From Bacilli bacterium (GTDB lineage: Bacteria; Bacillota_I; Bacilli_A; RF39; UBA660), in the NCBI GenBank assembly GCA_900772445.1, contig CAAHEL010000030.1, forward strand, positions 1 through 37,449: a stretch of DNA of 37,449 nucleotides, in the 5' to 3' direction. Below the pieces are notes generated by a model that had not been told where the DNA came from, did no database searches, and saw only the letters and a program-made list of their open reading frames with translations. Both the position numbers and the translations under genes were made by a program. Below, piece after piece: positions 1-7,830 of this stretch (positions are counted from its first letter, which is position 1; each line of letters opens with the position of its first letter).

Positions 1-193
1 CGCCATTTATAATAGGTTCAGAATAAACTATGTTCTAAAATCTATAAAGTCCACGAAATTTTAAAACACTAATAAAATAGTTAATTAAATATTAATTATT
101 TTATTTTTTTAAACTAATTAAATGTCAAATAATAATAAAAATATTCCAATTAAGATAAAAAAATGATAAAATATACTAAAGGAAGGTATATTT

Positions 194-319
194 ATGGAAG
201 AATTAAAAATAATTGAATTAACCGAAGAAGAATTAAAAGAATTAAAAGCATTTGACTATGATAAAGAAGAAAAAAAGAATAATGATAAAGAGGGAAAAGA
301 AAATGGAAAAACAGAATAA
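194..319 (+). CDS. Small acidic/lysine-rich ORF, 41 aa, unknown
   Basis: An ATG at 194 follows a good ribosome binding site (GGAAGG at 181-186, 7 bases upstream). The 41 codons encode a charged, Glu/Lys-rich peptide with no membrane segment or cysteine, probably helical. Its stop (TAA, 317-319) lies inside the next gene, whose start is at 303, so the two are likely translated in coupled fashion. A -10-like TAAAAT near 168 could serve as promoter, but no convincing -35 is visible. I do not recognise a family. It could be a genuine small protein or a translated leader for the downstream gene. The first 190 bases of the window otherwise show no gene. Confidence 0.5.
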   Translation: MEELKIIELTEEELKELKAFDYDKEEKKNNDKEGKENGKTE

Positions 320-1775
320 AATAGATTTCTTTTTAAAAGAAATACAACGTTTATCAAAAAGTTATCAAGTTGATAAAAAACAAGTATACGCTCAACTAAT
401 AAAGTTTGGTATTCCATATGAAGAAAGAACAACTTTAAAAGAATTCTTTCCTACATTAATCAAAGAAAATCTAAATCCTAAAAATCTAGATGTTTTTGTA
501 GATGAACGTCATAGTTATTTCTGTCAATTTAAAAGTAAAGACTGTTCTTTAATATATGAAATGAATCCATATAAAATATATATACCTTTAAAAAAACAAA
601 ATATAGAAAAGAATATTAAAAAAATATTTAAGTTTATTTCAAGTAATAATATACCTCACGCATCTAAATTATCTGCAAGAGTTAGAAATGATAGTTTAGT
701 AATAAGAGTATCTAATAGTAATGATGCTAATAAAATAATTAGTTTTGTTAATGAAAATATTAATAAACAAGATTTATATGAACCTAGTCCTTTTTCTATA
801 AATGAAAATAATGTTGCTTTATCAGCAGATAGACATTTATCTTATAATGAAACAGTCGCAAGTCTTATTTATGAATATATAGAAAAAGAAAATAAAGATA
901 ATAAAATTGCCTCATATGAAGAATTTAGAAAATTTGTAGCAGATAGATTGTTTGTATTACAAAATAAATTAGATTTATCTAATATTATCAAAGAAAAAAA
1001 CAAAGACCAAGATTTATCAGAAATGCCTAATTCTATATATTTATCTAATCTTGAAGAAATAACTCATATAATTTTATTAAACTTATATGACTCAAAAGTA
1101 TCTGAAGCAGAAATGTATATTAGTAGCACTAATGAAGCATCTCACTTACAACAAATGAATTATGAATATAAAGAATTTGATAATTTTCAAAAAGACCAAG
1201 ATTTATTAAAAGAATTAATCGAAGTAATGATAAAAAAATATGGTGCTAATTATACTAAAACAGCACTCAAAGAATATAAAAATGAAAGAAATATTAATGC
1301 TATAACAAGAACAAATAATTTAAGAGAAAGAGTAGAAGAAAGTAAATCATTCTTAACTTATTTAAATTATACAAATGATAATTATTTATTAATAAATAAT
1401 TATATTCAAGAACATTATCAAACAAATGAATTACAAGATAATGAAGAAATAAAAAACTTTAAAGAAAAACTACTCGAAGAAGTTTGTACTGCCACATATT
1501 TTGCTTGTCAAACATCAGAAAGAGAATTTTGTGGAAAACTTCAAGTAGCAAGATTATTAATAAGAATGCAATGTGGTGATTATAAAGCTATAACAAGAAC
1601 AAATAATGCTAGACAAAATGCCATAGATAATATCAAACCAGATGAAGTATATAATCTAGTAAAATCTAGTATTGAAAAAAATGGATATATAATCGAAGAT
1701 GAAAGAGATTTATACGAATTATATGCTAATCATATTGAATTTATCTGTAGACCACAACAAAGGGGGAGAAAATAA
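303..1775 (+). CDS. Conserved-looking hypothetical protein, 490 aa
   Basis: I place the start at ATG 303, preceded by GAGGG at 290-294 with 8-base spacing. An in-frame TTG at 252 would lie upstream of that site and add an unlikely Lys-rich tail. The protein is soluble-looking, mostly helical and charged, without signal peptide or membrane segments. It carries an internal duplication: the heptapeptide AITRTNN occurs at about residues 333-339 and 429-435, each followed by a basic helical stretch. I cannot assign a family. It ends in TAA sharing one base with the ATG of gmk (TAATG), so it is translationally coupled to guanylate kinase. The coupling suggests a shared mRNA but not a shared function. 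Confidence 0.85.
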   Translation: MEKQNKIDFFLKEIQRLSKSYQVDKKQVYAQLIKFGIPYEERTTLKEFFPTLIKENLNPKNLDVFVDERHSYFCQFKSKDCSLIYEMNPYKIYIPLKKQNIEKNIKKIFKFISSNNIPHASKLSARVRNDSLVIRVSNSNDANKIISFVNENINKQDLYEPSPFSINENNVALSADRHLSYNETVASLIYEYIEKENKDNKIASYEEFRKFVADRLFVLQNKLDLSNIIKEKNKDQDLSEMPNSIYLSNLEEITHIILLNLYDSKVSEAEMYISSTNEASHLQQMNYEYKEFDNFQKDQDLLKELIEVMIKKYGANYTKTALKEYKNERNINAITRTNNLRERVEESKSFLTYLNYTNDNYLLINNYIQEHYQTNELQDNEEIKNFKEKLLEEVCTATYFACQTSEREFCGKLQVARLLIRMQCGDYKAITRTNNARQNAIDNIKPDEVYNLVKSSIEKNGYIIEDERDLYELYANHIEFICRPQQRGRK

Positions 1776-2374
1776 TGTTAAAACAAACTAAAGGAATATT
1801 TATAGTCTTATCAGGCCCTTCCGGTGTAGGAAAAGGAACAATATGTAATGAAATAATAACTTCATTAAATGCTTGGTATTCAGTAAGTGTAACAACTAGA
1901 GAAAAAAGACCTGGAGAACAAGAAGGAATAAATTATTACTTTGTTTCTAAAGAAGAATTTGAACAAAAAATAAATAATAACGAATTTCTAGAATATGCTA
2001 CATATAACAATAATTATTATGGAACATTAAAATCTAAAATAGATGAAAAACTAGAAAATAATATTGATGTAATAAGTGAAATTGAAGTAAAAGGTGCTAG
2101 AAATATTAAAAATAAATATCCAGATAGCCTACTTATTTATATCTTACCACCATCACTTAAAGAATTAGAAAATCGTTTAAGAAATAGAAAAACCGAAGAC
2201 GAACAAACAATAAAAAATAGATTAAATATAGCCAAAGAAGAACTAAAACAAATAAATATCTATGATTATGCTGTAGTAAATGATAACCTCGAAGAAACAA
2301 TAACAAAAGTAAAAAATATAATAGAAAGTGAAAAAAGCAGAGTAATTAGAAATAAAATAGACTGGAGTAATTAG
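1775..2374 (+). CDS. gmk: Guanylate kinase
   Basis: Catalyses ATP-dependent phosphorylation of GMP to GDP in the cytoplasm, an essential step of purine nucleotide synthesis. The P-loop GPSGVGKGT is at about residues 14-22. The GMP-binding segment follows, with SVTTREKRPGE and the YYFVS element, then the E-x-A-x-Y-x-N-x-YYGT region and a VISEIEVKGA strand (usually LEIDVQGA in the family), and an R-x-R lid around residue 135. At 199 aa the length is normal. Translation is coupled to the upstream gene by a one-base overlap; the usual partner rpoZ is not next to it, and a 43-codon ORF follows after two bases. Family assignment is secure. Confidence 0.96.
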   Translation: MLKQTKGIFIVLSGPSGVGKGTICNEIITSLNAWYSVSVTTREKRPGEQEGINYYFVSKEEFEQKINNNEFLEYATYNNNYYGTLKSKIDEKLENNIDVISEIEVKGARNIKNKYPDSLLIYILPPSLKELENRLRNRKTEDEQTIKNRLNIAKEELKQINIYDYAVVNDNLEETITKVKNIIESEKSRVIRNKIDWSN

Positions 2375-2376
2375 TT

Positions 2377-2508
2377 ATGAATAATTTAGAAAAAAATTTA
2401 ACTAAAGAAAAAATCGAAGACTTATATACTACTTATGATAAAATAGTAAAACTATTAGAAAATCTAGAAAAAAGCATCAAAGAACTTCCCTCTAAGGAGG
2501 AATTATAA
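2377..2508 (+). CDS. Small coiled-coil ORF, 43 aa, unknown
   Basis: The ATG at 2377 comes two bases after the gmk stop, and the TAA (2506-2508) shares one base with the ATG of the next gene. An AAGGAGG-type site for that next gene lies inside this ORF, at about 2494-2501. The peptide is a single predicted amphipathic helix with a Leu/Ile heptad pattern (IEDLYTTYDKIVKLLENLEKSI). Tight packing on both sides and a clean frame argue that it is translated. The position next to gmk is where rpoZ often sits, but the sequence lacks omega motifs. I cannot name it; a partner of the downstream coiled-coil protein is plausible. Confidence 0.65.
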   Translation: MNNLEKNLTKEKIEDLYTTYDKIVKLLENLEKSIKELPSKEEL

Positions 2509-4046
2509 TGTTAAATACTCTCGAAGAAATAAATAAAAGAATAGATATAATTAATGAAATGCTACCAAAATTTGAAACTACAGAAAGAAAAGAAATAAAA
2601 AAAAATAACAAACAAATTGAAGAACTAACCAAAGAACTAACAGATTATAAAGATATAATATTTAAAGAATTAGTAAAAAAGAAAGAACAAGAATTACCTA
2701 AAAATAATACAGAATTATTAAAAGAAAAACAAGAAGAATTATCAGAATTAAAAAAAGAAATAAACTTTCTTGAAGATAAATCATATATAGTAAAACTAGA
2801 ATTTAATAAAAACATCTATGACATAGAAAATAGTAATAACCTTGAAGAAATAAATAAAATTATTACTGAAATATTAAATAAATTTAAATTAATAAATATT
2901 GAATTAAACATAGATGACTTTAAATATAGCATAACTACATATAAATATATGAACTCTTATTTTAATAACCTAAACAAAGACTCATTTAATGAAGAAATGA
3001 AAAATACCTTTGATACATTATATTGGGAAAATCCTAATCTAATAAATCATCTAGCATTATCTTTAAGAGAATTAACTAATTCGTATAAAAAAGAATTTGA
3101 AAACTATATTCAAAATCAAAATAATAATAAAACATATGATGAAGAATTACCTAAATATTATAATCTAAAAATAGAATTAGATAATCTAACTAAAACTAAT
3201 AAATATCTAAACTATAACTTATTTATAACTAAAAAAGATAGTATAGATAATTATCTAAATAATAGTCAAATAAAAAAAGATAATATCTCTAAAATAGTAG
3301 ATTATAATAACTATTTAAATTTTACAGATATAGAGAAAAATAGTTTTATCAAAGAAATCAGAGGATTATATCATTCAGTAAATGAATATAATTATCTATC
3401 TAGTTTTGACTTCTTAATAAAAAAAGGTAAAGAAATATATGCAAGTAAAGAAACAAATAAAAATAATCTTGCTAATAATCTAAAAACAATAAAATCATTA
3501 ACAAAGCAAAAAGATAAATTAACTAAAAAATTATTTAAACTATATCCAAAACTAGATAAAAATACCAGAATAAATAATAAATATAATGATTTACAAAATA
3601 AAACTAATAACAAAATATTAGAAATATCTTCTTCATACAAAGAATATGATAAATTATTATTTGAAAATGATATAATAACTAAACTAAATGATAATTCAAC
3701 ATATTATGATTTATTAAAACTATATCAAAATAACTATCAATATCTAATGAATATATTTAAAGAAAACAATTTAGATATATCTAAATATGAAGAATTTAAT
3801 AACTTTATTTCTAGTGCTTACTTAACAATAGCCAATAACTTATTAATAACAAGTAATATAGATATAAAAGAAAAATTAATAGAAAAATATAGTTTATTTA
3901 ATATAAATATAAAACTAGAAGATAATACTATTAATGAACTCAAAAAAAATCTAGAATACCTAAACACATTAAGTTATTTTGAAGAAGCAAACCTAGATTT
4001 AGAAAAAATTAAACTAATAACAGAAATAGATAAACTACTTATTTAA
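2508..4046 (+). CDS. Coiled-coil hypothetical protein, 512 aa
   Basis: Long, Asn/Lys/Glu-rich, almost wholly helical protein without signal peptide or membrane segments. Residues roughly 1-100 form a charged coiled coil rich in E-E-L and K-x-x repeats; later stretches near 300-350 also look coiled-coil. I do not recognise a catalytic motif or family. The start is supported by TAAGGAGG ending about 7 bases before the ATG and by the one-base overlap with the small ORF before it. Its last 25 bases are part of a 26-bp sequence repeated at 4872-4897, beyond the toxin-antitoxin module, so the present 3' end may be one side of an insertion junction. An intrinsic terminator follows at once. Confidence 0.85.
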   Translation: MLNTLEEINKRIDIINEMLPKFETTERKEIKKNNKQIEELTKELTDYKDIIFKELVKKKEQELPKNNTELLKEKQEELSELKKEINFLEDKSYIVKLEFNKNIYDIENSNNLEEINKIITEILNKFKLINIELNIDDFKYSITTYKYMNSYFNNLNKDSFNEEMKNTFDTLYWENPNLINHLALSLRELTNSYKKEFENYIQNQNNNKTYDEELPKYYNLKIELDNLTKTNKYLNYNLFITKKDSIDNYLNNSQIKKDNISKIVDYNNYLNFTDIEKNSFIKEIRGLYHSVNEYNYLSSFDFLIKKGKEIYASKETNKNNLANNLKTIKSLTKQKDKLTKKLFKLYPKLDKNTRINNKYNDLQNKTNNKILEISSSYKEYDKLLFENDIITKLNDNSTYYDLLKLYQNNYQYLMNIFKENNLDISKYEEFNNFISSAYLTIANNLLITSNIDIKEKLIEKYSLFNINIKLEDNTINELKKNLEYLNTLSYFEEANLDLEKIKLITEIDKLLI

Positions 4047-4047
4047 A
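4022..4047 (+). repeat. 26-bp direct repeat, left copy
   Basis: Identical, base for base, to 4872-4897. It begins AGAAATAGATAAACTACTTA and ends in TTTAAA. This copy contains the last codons and stop of the 512-aa gene. The bases on either side of the two copies differ, so the repeat has sharp borders. Together the copies bracket the toxin-antitoxin module. Confidence 0.9.
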
Positions 4048-4051
4048 GACA

Positions 4052-4077
4052 AAAAAACAAGAAATAACTTGTTTTTT
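4052..4077. terminator. Bidirectional intrinsic terminator
   Basis: AAAAAACAAG (4052-4061) pairs with CTTGTTTTTT (4068-4077) around a six-base loop. A-tract and T-tract flank the stem, so it can stop the 512-aa gene on the plus strand and the toxin gene on the minus strand, whose stop codon is at 4078-4080. Confidence 0.85.
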
Positions 4078-4371
4078 CTATTTATCTAGTACCTCACTAT
4101 GACTTCCAGTATTCACTAATAATAATGCTATTTCTTTATCTAAATATTTATAAATAAGTACCCAATCTGGTTCGATATGACAATCCCTACAACCTTTAAA
4201 TCTTTTATCATTATATAGTGCGTGGTCTTTATATTTTAAATCTAATTGTTGTTTGTTTGCAAGCATATCTACAACATATAATAGTTTATCAATATTTTTT
4301 CCTTGTTTTATTAATTTTTTTAAAGATTTTTTAAATTCTTTTGAGTATTTAATTTCATAACTATTCATCAT
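4078..4371 (-). CDS. yafQ: YafQ-family type II toxin (mRNA endoribonuclease)
   Basis: RelE-superfamily toxin of the YafQ branch, which cleaves mRNA on the ribosome and is neutralised by a DinJ/RelB antitoxin. The family signature is clear: YKDH near residue 50, KG-x-RD-x-HIEPDW-x-LIYK at 59-75, and the closing TGSH at 88-91. The residues matching the known catalytic set of E. coli YafQ (two His, Asp, Trp and a C-terminal His) appear as H50, H65, D69, W70 and H91, so the toxin looks active. Length (97 aa from the first of two ATGs; M2 at 4368 is equally possible) is normal. Its start overlaps the antitoxin end by 8-11 bases and has no good ribosome binding site, consistent with coupled translation. 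Confidence 0.92.
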   Translation of the reverse strand: MMNSYEIKYSKEFKKSLKKLIKQGKNIDKLLYVVDMLANKQQLDLKYKDHALYNDKRFKGCRDCHIEPDWVLIYKYLDKEIALLLVNTGSHSEVLDK

Positions 4372-4675
4372 TTAACAAAGACTTTTTTAATTCTGAAATA
4401 TTGTTATAACTTTTATATTCTTTAGGGTGTTTTTTTATATAAGTAAGTTCTTTTGCTGTTTTTTCTAATTCTTCTTCAGTAAAATATTTATATAATTCAT
4501 TTTCTTCCTTTGGAATTGCAACATCAAAAGGAATACCACCTCTCATAATTACTTGTTTTATAGTCATATTAATTAGTCCACTCATACTAACCCCTAATCT
4601 TTGTAAGATTTCAGTAACCTTTTCTTTATCCTCTTTATCAATTTGTACGCTTACTGCAGTAGTTAAACTAGACAT
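4361..4675 (-). CDS. dinJ: DinJ/RelB-type antitoxin
   Basis: A 104-aa ribbon-helix-helix antitoxin: the N-terminal strand TTAVSVQIDKEDKEKV leads into two helices and the family-typical LGVSMSGLINMTIKQVIMRGGIPFD block (residues about 27-52). The C-terminal half is charged and would wrap the toxin. I chose ATG 4675: AAGGGAG lies 9 bases upstream, whereas the ATG at 4684 directly abuts it with no spacing. It precedes and overlaps the toxin, the usual order. Such antitoxins repress their own promoter; the promoter just upstream is easily seen. The pair sits between 26-bp direct repeats. Confidence 0.9.
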   Translation of the reverse strand: MSSLTTAVSVQIDKEDKEKVTEILQRLGVSMSGLINMTIKQVIMRGGIPFDVAIPKEENELYKYFTEEELEKTAKELTYIKKHPKEYKSYNNISELKKSLLNDE

Positions 4676-4700
4676 AACATACATCTCCCTTTCTAATAAA

Positions 4701-4729
4701 AATATATCAAAATTAATATAAAATGTCAA
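4701..4729 (-). promoter_or_regulatory. Sigma-A promoter of the toxin-antitoxin operon
   Basis: Read on the minus strand: TTGACA (4729-4724), a 17-base spacer, and TATATT (4706-4701) with an extended TGA before the -10. Transcription would start near 4694, about 20 bases before the antitoxin ATG. AT-rich near-repeats (TTATATAAAA at 4735-4744 and 4746-4755) lie upstream and might be operator sites, but they are too low in complexity to call. Confidence 0.8.
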
Positions 4730-4950
4730 TAAAATTATATAAAAGTTATATAAAAAATATATAAAAATTATATTATTTCTATATTATTATACGCAAAAAT
4801 ACAATTATAATACACATATTAATACTCATATATATAAAAAAATAAAATTCATATTAAAATATCATAGTAATAGAAATAGATAAACTACTTATTTAAAAGT
4901 ATTCTACAACTCTATTTCTTTTTTATACAAAAAAAATGTCGAAAACTGTA
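4730..4950. other. Intergenic stretch with no gene
   Basis: Very AT-rich, no open frame of note. The only structured item is the right 26-bp repeat (4872-4897); after it, T- and A-runs precede the promoter at 4951. Confidence 0.7.
4872..4897 (+). repeat. 26-bp direct repeat, right copy
   Basis: Second perfect copy of 4022-4047. Here it is non-coding and lacks the rest of the 512-aa gene in front of it. It marks the far edge of the toxin-antitoxin segment. Confidence 0.9.
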
Positions 4951-4979
4951 TTGCATACACAAAAAAAATATGCTATAAT
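4951..4979 (+). promoter_or_regulatory. Sigma-A promoter of surface unit A
   Basis: TTGCAT (4951-4956), 17-base spacer, TATAAT (4974-4979) with an extended TGC just before the -10. It drives 5012-8442. The promoter of the giant LRR gene (15499-15527) has the same TTGCAT/17/TATAAT layout. Confidence 0.88.
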
Positions 4980-5011
4980 GAATACAAAATATGGTAATAG
5001 GAGGAAAGGTA

Positions 5012-6106
5012 ATGAATAGTATTACAGATACCTATTTAACTTTCAGGGTTAATAATGTTATAGAATATATAAAGTTATTAGCAGAAGAAGAACGAATAAC
5101 ATCTAAGATACCAAGACAGTTGAATAAGTTAATCTATAAATATTATGATTTATTTATTCTTACTAACAAAGAAGTTGATTATGAAAAAATAAAAATCAGA
5201 ACTGGGCTTAACGATACCAACGAAAGACTAATTCTCTTCTACTTACTAATCGAATTTGACTTAACAAGTAGATTAGAATTATCTGATAAAAAGTTATATG
5301 ATTTATACAATTTTATAGTTAACTCCATTATCGTATTTATAGATTTGGAAAAAAATATTTCCAAAAATACCGAACAGTATTCATATGAAAATTCTATAAA
5401 AAGAACACTAAAAAAATATGAAGATTATCTAGATATAGAATACTTACTATTGTTAGATAAATTATATCCAAAGTTAGAAAAAAAATATAATAACTCTGTA
5501 AAAGAAAATAATAAATTTATTACAGAATATAACTTTGAAAATTTTATCTTAACAAATACCAAAATAAAAAATAGTGATAACTTATATCTAAATAAATTTA
5601 AGTACAAAAATGAAAAACTAACAAGCGAATCAAAAAAAGATATAGAAATAATAGATAATGAATTTGCTGTAGAGTTAAAATATATCAATATTGAAATCAT
5701 ATCATTAAAAATATTGTATGAAGCATTCACAGAAAATAACAAAATAATATTTATTCCCCTAGAAGATTTATTTGTTTCTAAAAAAAGTAATATCTTAAAA
5801 TTAGAATCCCTATTACATTTAAGTATTCTAAAAGAAAGAATATACTTTATAGTAAATAATGAATTAATAAAAAAATATGAAGGGAATATAGAATATCTAA
5901 TTAATAATAATTTTAATGTTGCCTTAAGTACAAATAAAACATTAACTAAAAATCAAATCTATAAAAAAATCAAATACTTATTTATAGAATACAATGATGA
6001 TTTAAAAGATGATGTTGAATCAGCACAAAAATTTAATTTAGAAATAATAATTAAAGGTAATATTAAAAATAACAAAGATTTAGATAATCTAATGTATGTT
6101 AACTAA
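5012..6106 (+). CDS. Hypothetical protein with possible degenerate EAL-like domain, 364 aa
   Basis: The start is ATG 5012: AGGAGGAAAGG sits just upstream, while an in-frame ATG at 4991 lies before that site. No signal peptide or membrane segment, so it is probably cytoplasmic. The first 200 residues are helical, Lys/Asn-rich and unrecognised. From about residue 210 to the end the strand-helix rhythm resembles an EAL (c-di-GMP phosphodiesterase) barrel: RIYFIVNN, then a NNNFNVALST strand, KIKYLFIEYNDDLKDD and LEIIIKGNI. None of the catalytic acidic residues of active EAL enzymes is present, so if related it would be a non-catalytic receptor or scaffold. This is a weak structural inference. The gene heads the matrix operon and its stop overlaps the next start (TAATG). 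Confidence 0.75.
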   Translation: MNSITDTYLTFRVNNVIEYIKLLAEEERITSKIPRQLNKLIYKYYDLFILTNKEVDYEKIKIRTGLNDTNERLILFYLLIEFDLTSRLELSDKKLYDLYNFIVNSIIVFIDLEKNISKNTEQYSYENSIKRTLKKYEDYLDIEYLLLLDKLYPKLEKKYNNSVKENNKFITEYNFENFILTNTKIKNSDNLYLNKFKYKNEKLTSESKKDIEIIDNEFAVELKYINIEIISLKILYEAFTENNKIIFIPLEDLFVSKKSNILKLESLLHLSILKERIYFIVNNELIKKYEGNIEYLINNNFNVALSTNKTLTKNQIYKKIKYLFIEYNDDLKDDVESAQKFNLEIIIKGNIKNNKDLDNLMYVN

Positions 6107-6798
6107 TGAGTGCTAGTGTTAATGTATCTGCAAAGAAAATCAAAAAAAGAAGATTACTAGGAAGATTTTTCGCTATTTTGTTTCTTGCATTATTACTATT
6201 ACTATCAATTACATATGCAATAGTTTATGTAGTTAATCAAACAGGTAATTTTACTATAATGCTAGATAAAAACTTACAAGAGAAAAAAACTATAATAGTA
6301 TCTCCTAGAAGTGATTTTGCAGTAACACCAACAAAAATCGTAGTAGATGCATTACAATATATGGATAACATAACAGAAAGTTGGTTACCAAATGATATAG
6401 ATGATATTGAAGGACCACATAATGGTAATAATTATCTGGCCTATACATTTTTTGTTAAAAATATTGGAGAACAAGAAACATCATATCGTACAACAATAGA
6501 TATCTTATCCGTAATAAAAAATGTAGATGATGCAATAAGGGTTGCTGTATATCTAAATGGAGAAAAAACAGTATATGCCAAAAGAAGACCTGACACATAT
6601 GAACCAGAAAAAGGCACTGTTCCATTTCACAAAGTAGACCAAGTTAGAAATGAATTAAGAGAAAAATTTAAACCTAACGAAGTTGATAAATATACAGTAG
6701 TGGTTTGGTTAGAAGGTAATGACTTAGAATGTATAGATAGTATTCTTGGTGGAGAAATGAAAATGATTATGTATATAGGCGAAGACCAAGAAAACTAA
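6106..6798 (+). CDS. Membrane-anchored TasA/camelysin-like protein, 230 aa
   Basis: A basic N-terminus (KKIKKRR) precedes one hydrophobic segment at about residues 21-45 (FFAILFLALLLLL) ending in ITYAIVY; the rest is extracytoplasmic and beta-rich. Near the C-terminus it carries VVVWLEGNDLECID (W201), a motif shared with three other proteins of this locus. A TYA element at the end of the hydrophobic stretch resembles the SipW-type signal of its neighbours, but the W and F are missing, so it may be processed less well or remain as an anchor. Coupled to the preceding gene by a one-base overlap and followed 34 bases later by the likely major subunit. A minor or base subunit of the fibre is a reasonable guess. 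Confidence 0.75.
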   Translation: MSASVNVSAKKIKKRRLLGRFFAILFLALLLLLSITYAIVYVVNQTGNFTIMLDKNLQEKKTIIVSPRSDFAVTPTKIVVDALQYMDNITESWLPNDIDDIEGPHNGNNYLAYTFFVKNIGEQETSYRTTIDILSVIKNVDDAIRVAVYLNGEKTVYAKRRPDTYEPEKGTVPFHKVDQVRNELREKFKPNEVDKYTVVVWLEGNDLECIDSILGGEMKMIMYIGEDQEN

Positions 6799-6832
6799 TA
6801 CATTTAAGGATAAATAAGGAAGGAGAAAAAGT

Positions 6833-7780
6833 ATGAAAAAAAGAAGAATTTTATTAGCGTTGATAATGCTTATTATTTCTGGTGTTTCATTAACAACAGC
6901 AACCTATGCATGGTTTACTGCTAATAGGGCCGTAACAGTTGAAGAAATTGATGTAAAAGCAAGCGCAAGTGGAGGTATTCAAATATCTGCTGATGCAAAA
7001 ACATGGAGTAATGAAGTAACATTAGCAAATCTAAGAGATACTGAGTTAACAAATAATTATATTCCTACAGAAGCATTAAAACCAGTTACAACAGTTGGAG
7101 TAAATGGAACAACTGGTAAATTTGATTTCTTTTTAGGAGAATTAGATGATGCTGGAACTAAAGTTTCATTAGAACCAACAGCAGATGCTGACAAAAACTA
7201 TATAGCATTTGACCTATATTTCTATAGTGCAACAGCACAAAAAATAGAATTTAATGCTGGAACTGACGTTGTTGCTAAAAATGTTGGCGGAACAGGAAAT
7301 GCAACTGATGCTGGATTAAAATCTTCAGTACGTGTTGGATTCTTAGTTCAAGGTAATGATGCAACTGCAACAACAGATACTGCTAAAGCATTAAATGGTG
7401 GTACTAAAGCAACTCAAACAATTTGGGAACCAAATGCTAATACACATACAGATTATGCAACAAACATGCTTCATGCAGAAGGTGTTATGACAACTATGGG
7501 TGGAAACAAAAAAACAAATGACGCTGGTGCTGCAAAAACATATGTACCAGTAACTGATACTGGATACTTTGAAAATATCGTTGCTGCAACTCATGGATTA
7601 AAAACTTCAAATACTGGAGCATATCCAGCTGGAACAATCTTTGATTTCCCTGCAGGTATCAACAAAGTAAGAGTATATGTATGGTTAGAAGGACAAGATG
7701 TTGACAATGAAGACACTGCTTCTTTAGGTACTGGTGTTGGAGTTAAATTAAACTTCAAATTAGCAGATGCTGGAGCATAA
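6833..7780 (+). CDS. TasA/camelysin-like secreted protein with SipW-type signal, likely major subunit, 315 aa
   Basis: The N-terminus (MKKRRILL, hydrophobic core, TTATYAWFTANR at about residues 22-33) is a textbook SipW-dependent signal, as in TasA and camelysin-like matrix proteins. The mature part is rich in Ala, Thr and Gly, beta-strand prone and without cysteine, and ends with VRVYVWLEGQDVDNED (W284) and a final amphipathic strand. Codon use differs from neighbours: more GCT, GGT, GTT and ACT, like the ribosomal protein genes in this window, which suggests high expression. AAGGAGG-like site 8 bases before the ATG. Directly followed by its presumed signal peptidase. A structural fibre subunit is the best inference; TasA itself is not closely matched by eye. 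Confidence 0.85.
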   Translation: MKKRRILLALIMLIISGVSLTTATYAWFTANRAVTVEEIDVKASASGGIQISADAKTWSNEVTLANLRDTELTNNYIPTEALKPVTTVGVNGTTGKFDFFLGELDDAGTKVSLEPTADADKNYIAFDLYFYSATAQKIEFNAGTDVVAKNVGGTGNATDAGLKSSVRVGFLVQGNDATATTDTAKALNGGTKATQTIWEPNANTHTDYATNMLHAEGVMTTMGGNKKTNDAGAAKTYVPVTDTGYFENIVAATHGLKTSNTGAYPAGTIFDFPAGINKVRVYVWLEGQDVDNEDTASLGTGVGVKLNFKLADAGA

Positions 7781-7830
7781 AATAATAAATATTAATAAAA
7801 ATTAATAAAATATAGATGGTGGGGTGTAAT

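Larger units (their letters stand above)
4048..4871 (-). mobile_element. Candidate mobile toxin-antitoxin cassette (824 bp)
   Basis: The segment between two perfect 26-bp direct repeats holds a complete, self-contained unit: minus-strand promoter, antitoxin gene, toxin gene and a terminator. No transposase or recombinase is present. The left repeat supplies the 3' end of the upstream gene, so loss of one repeat plus the segment would leave that gene intact and restore a continuous intergenic region. This pattern is what a site-specific insertion or a homologous-recombination-mediated gain leaves behind. The mobility itself is inference; the repeats and gene content are directly visible. Confidence 0.5.
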
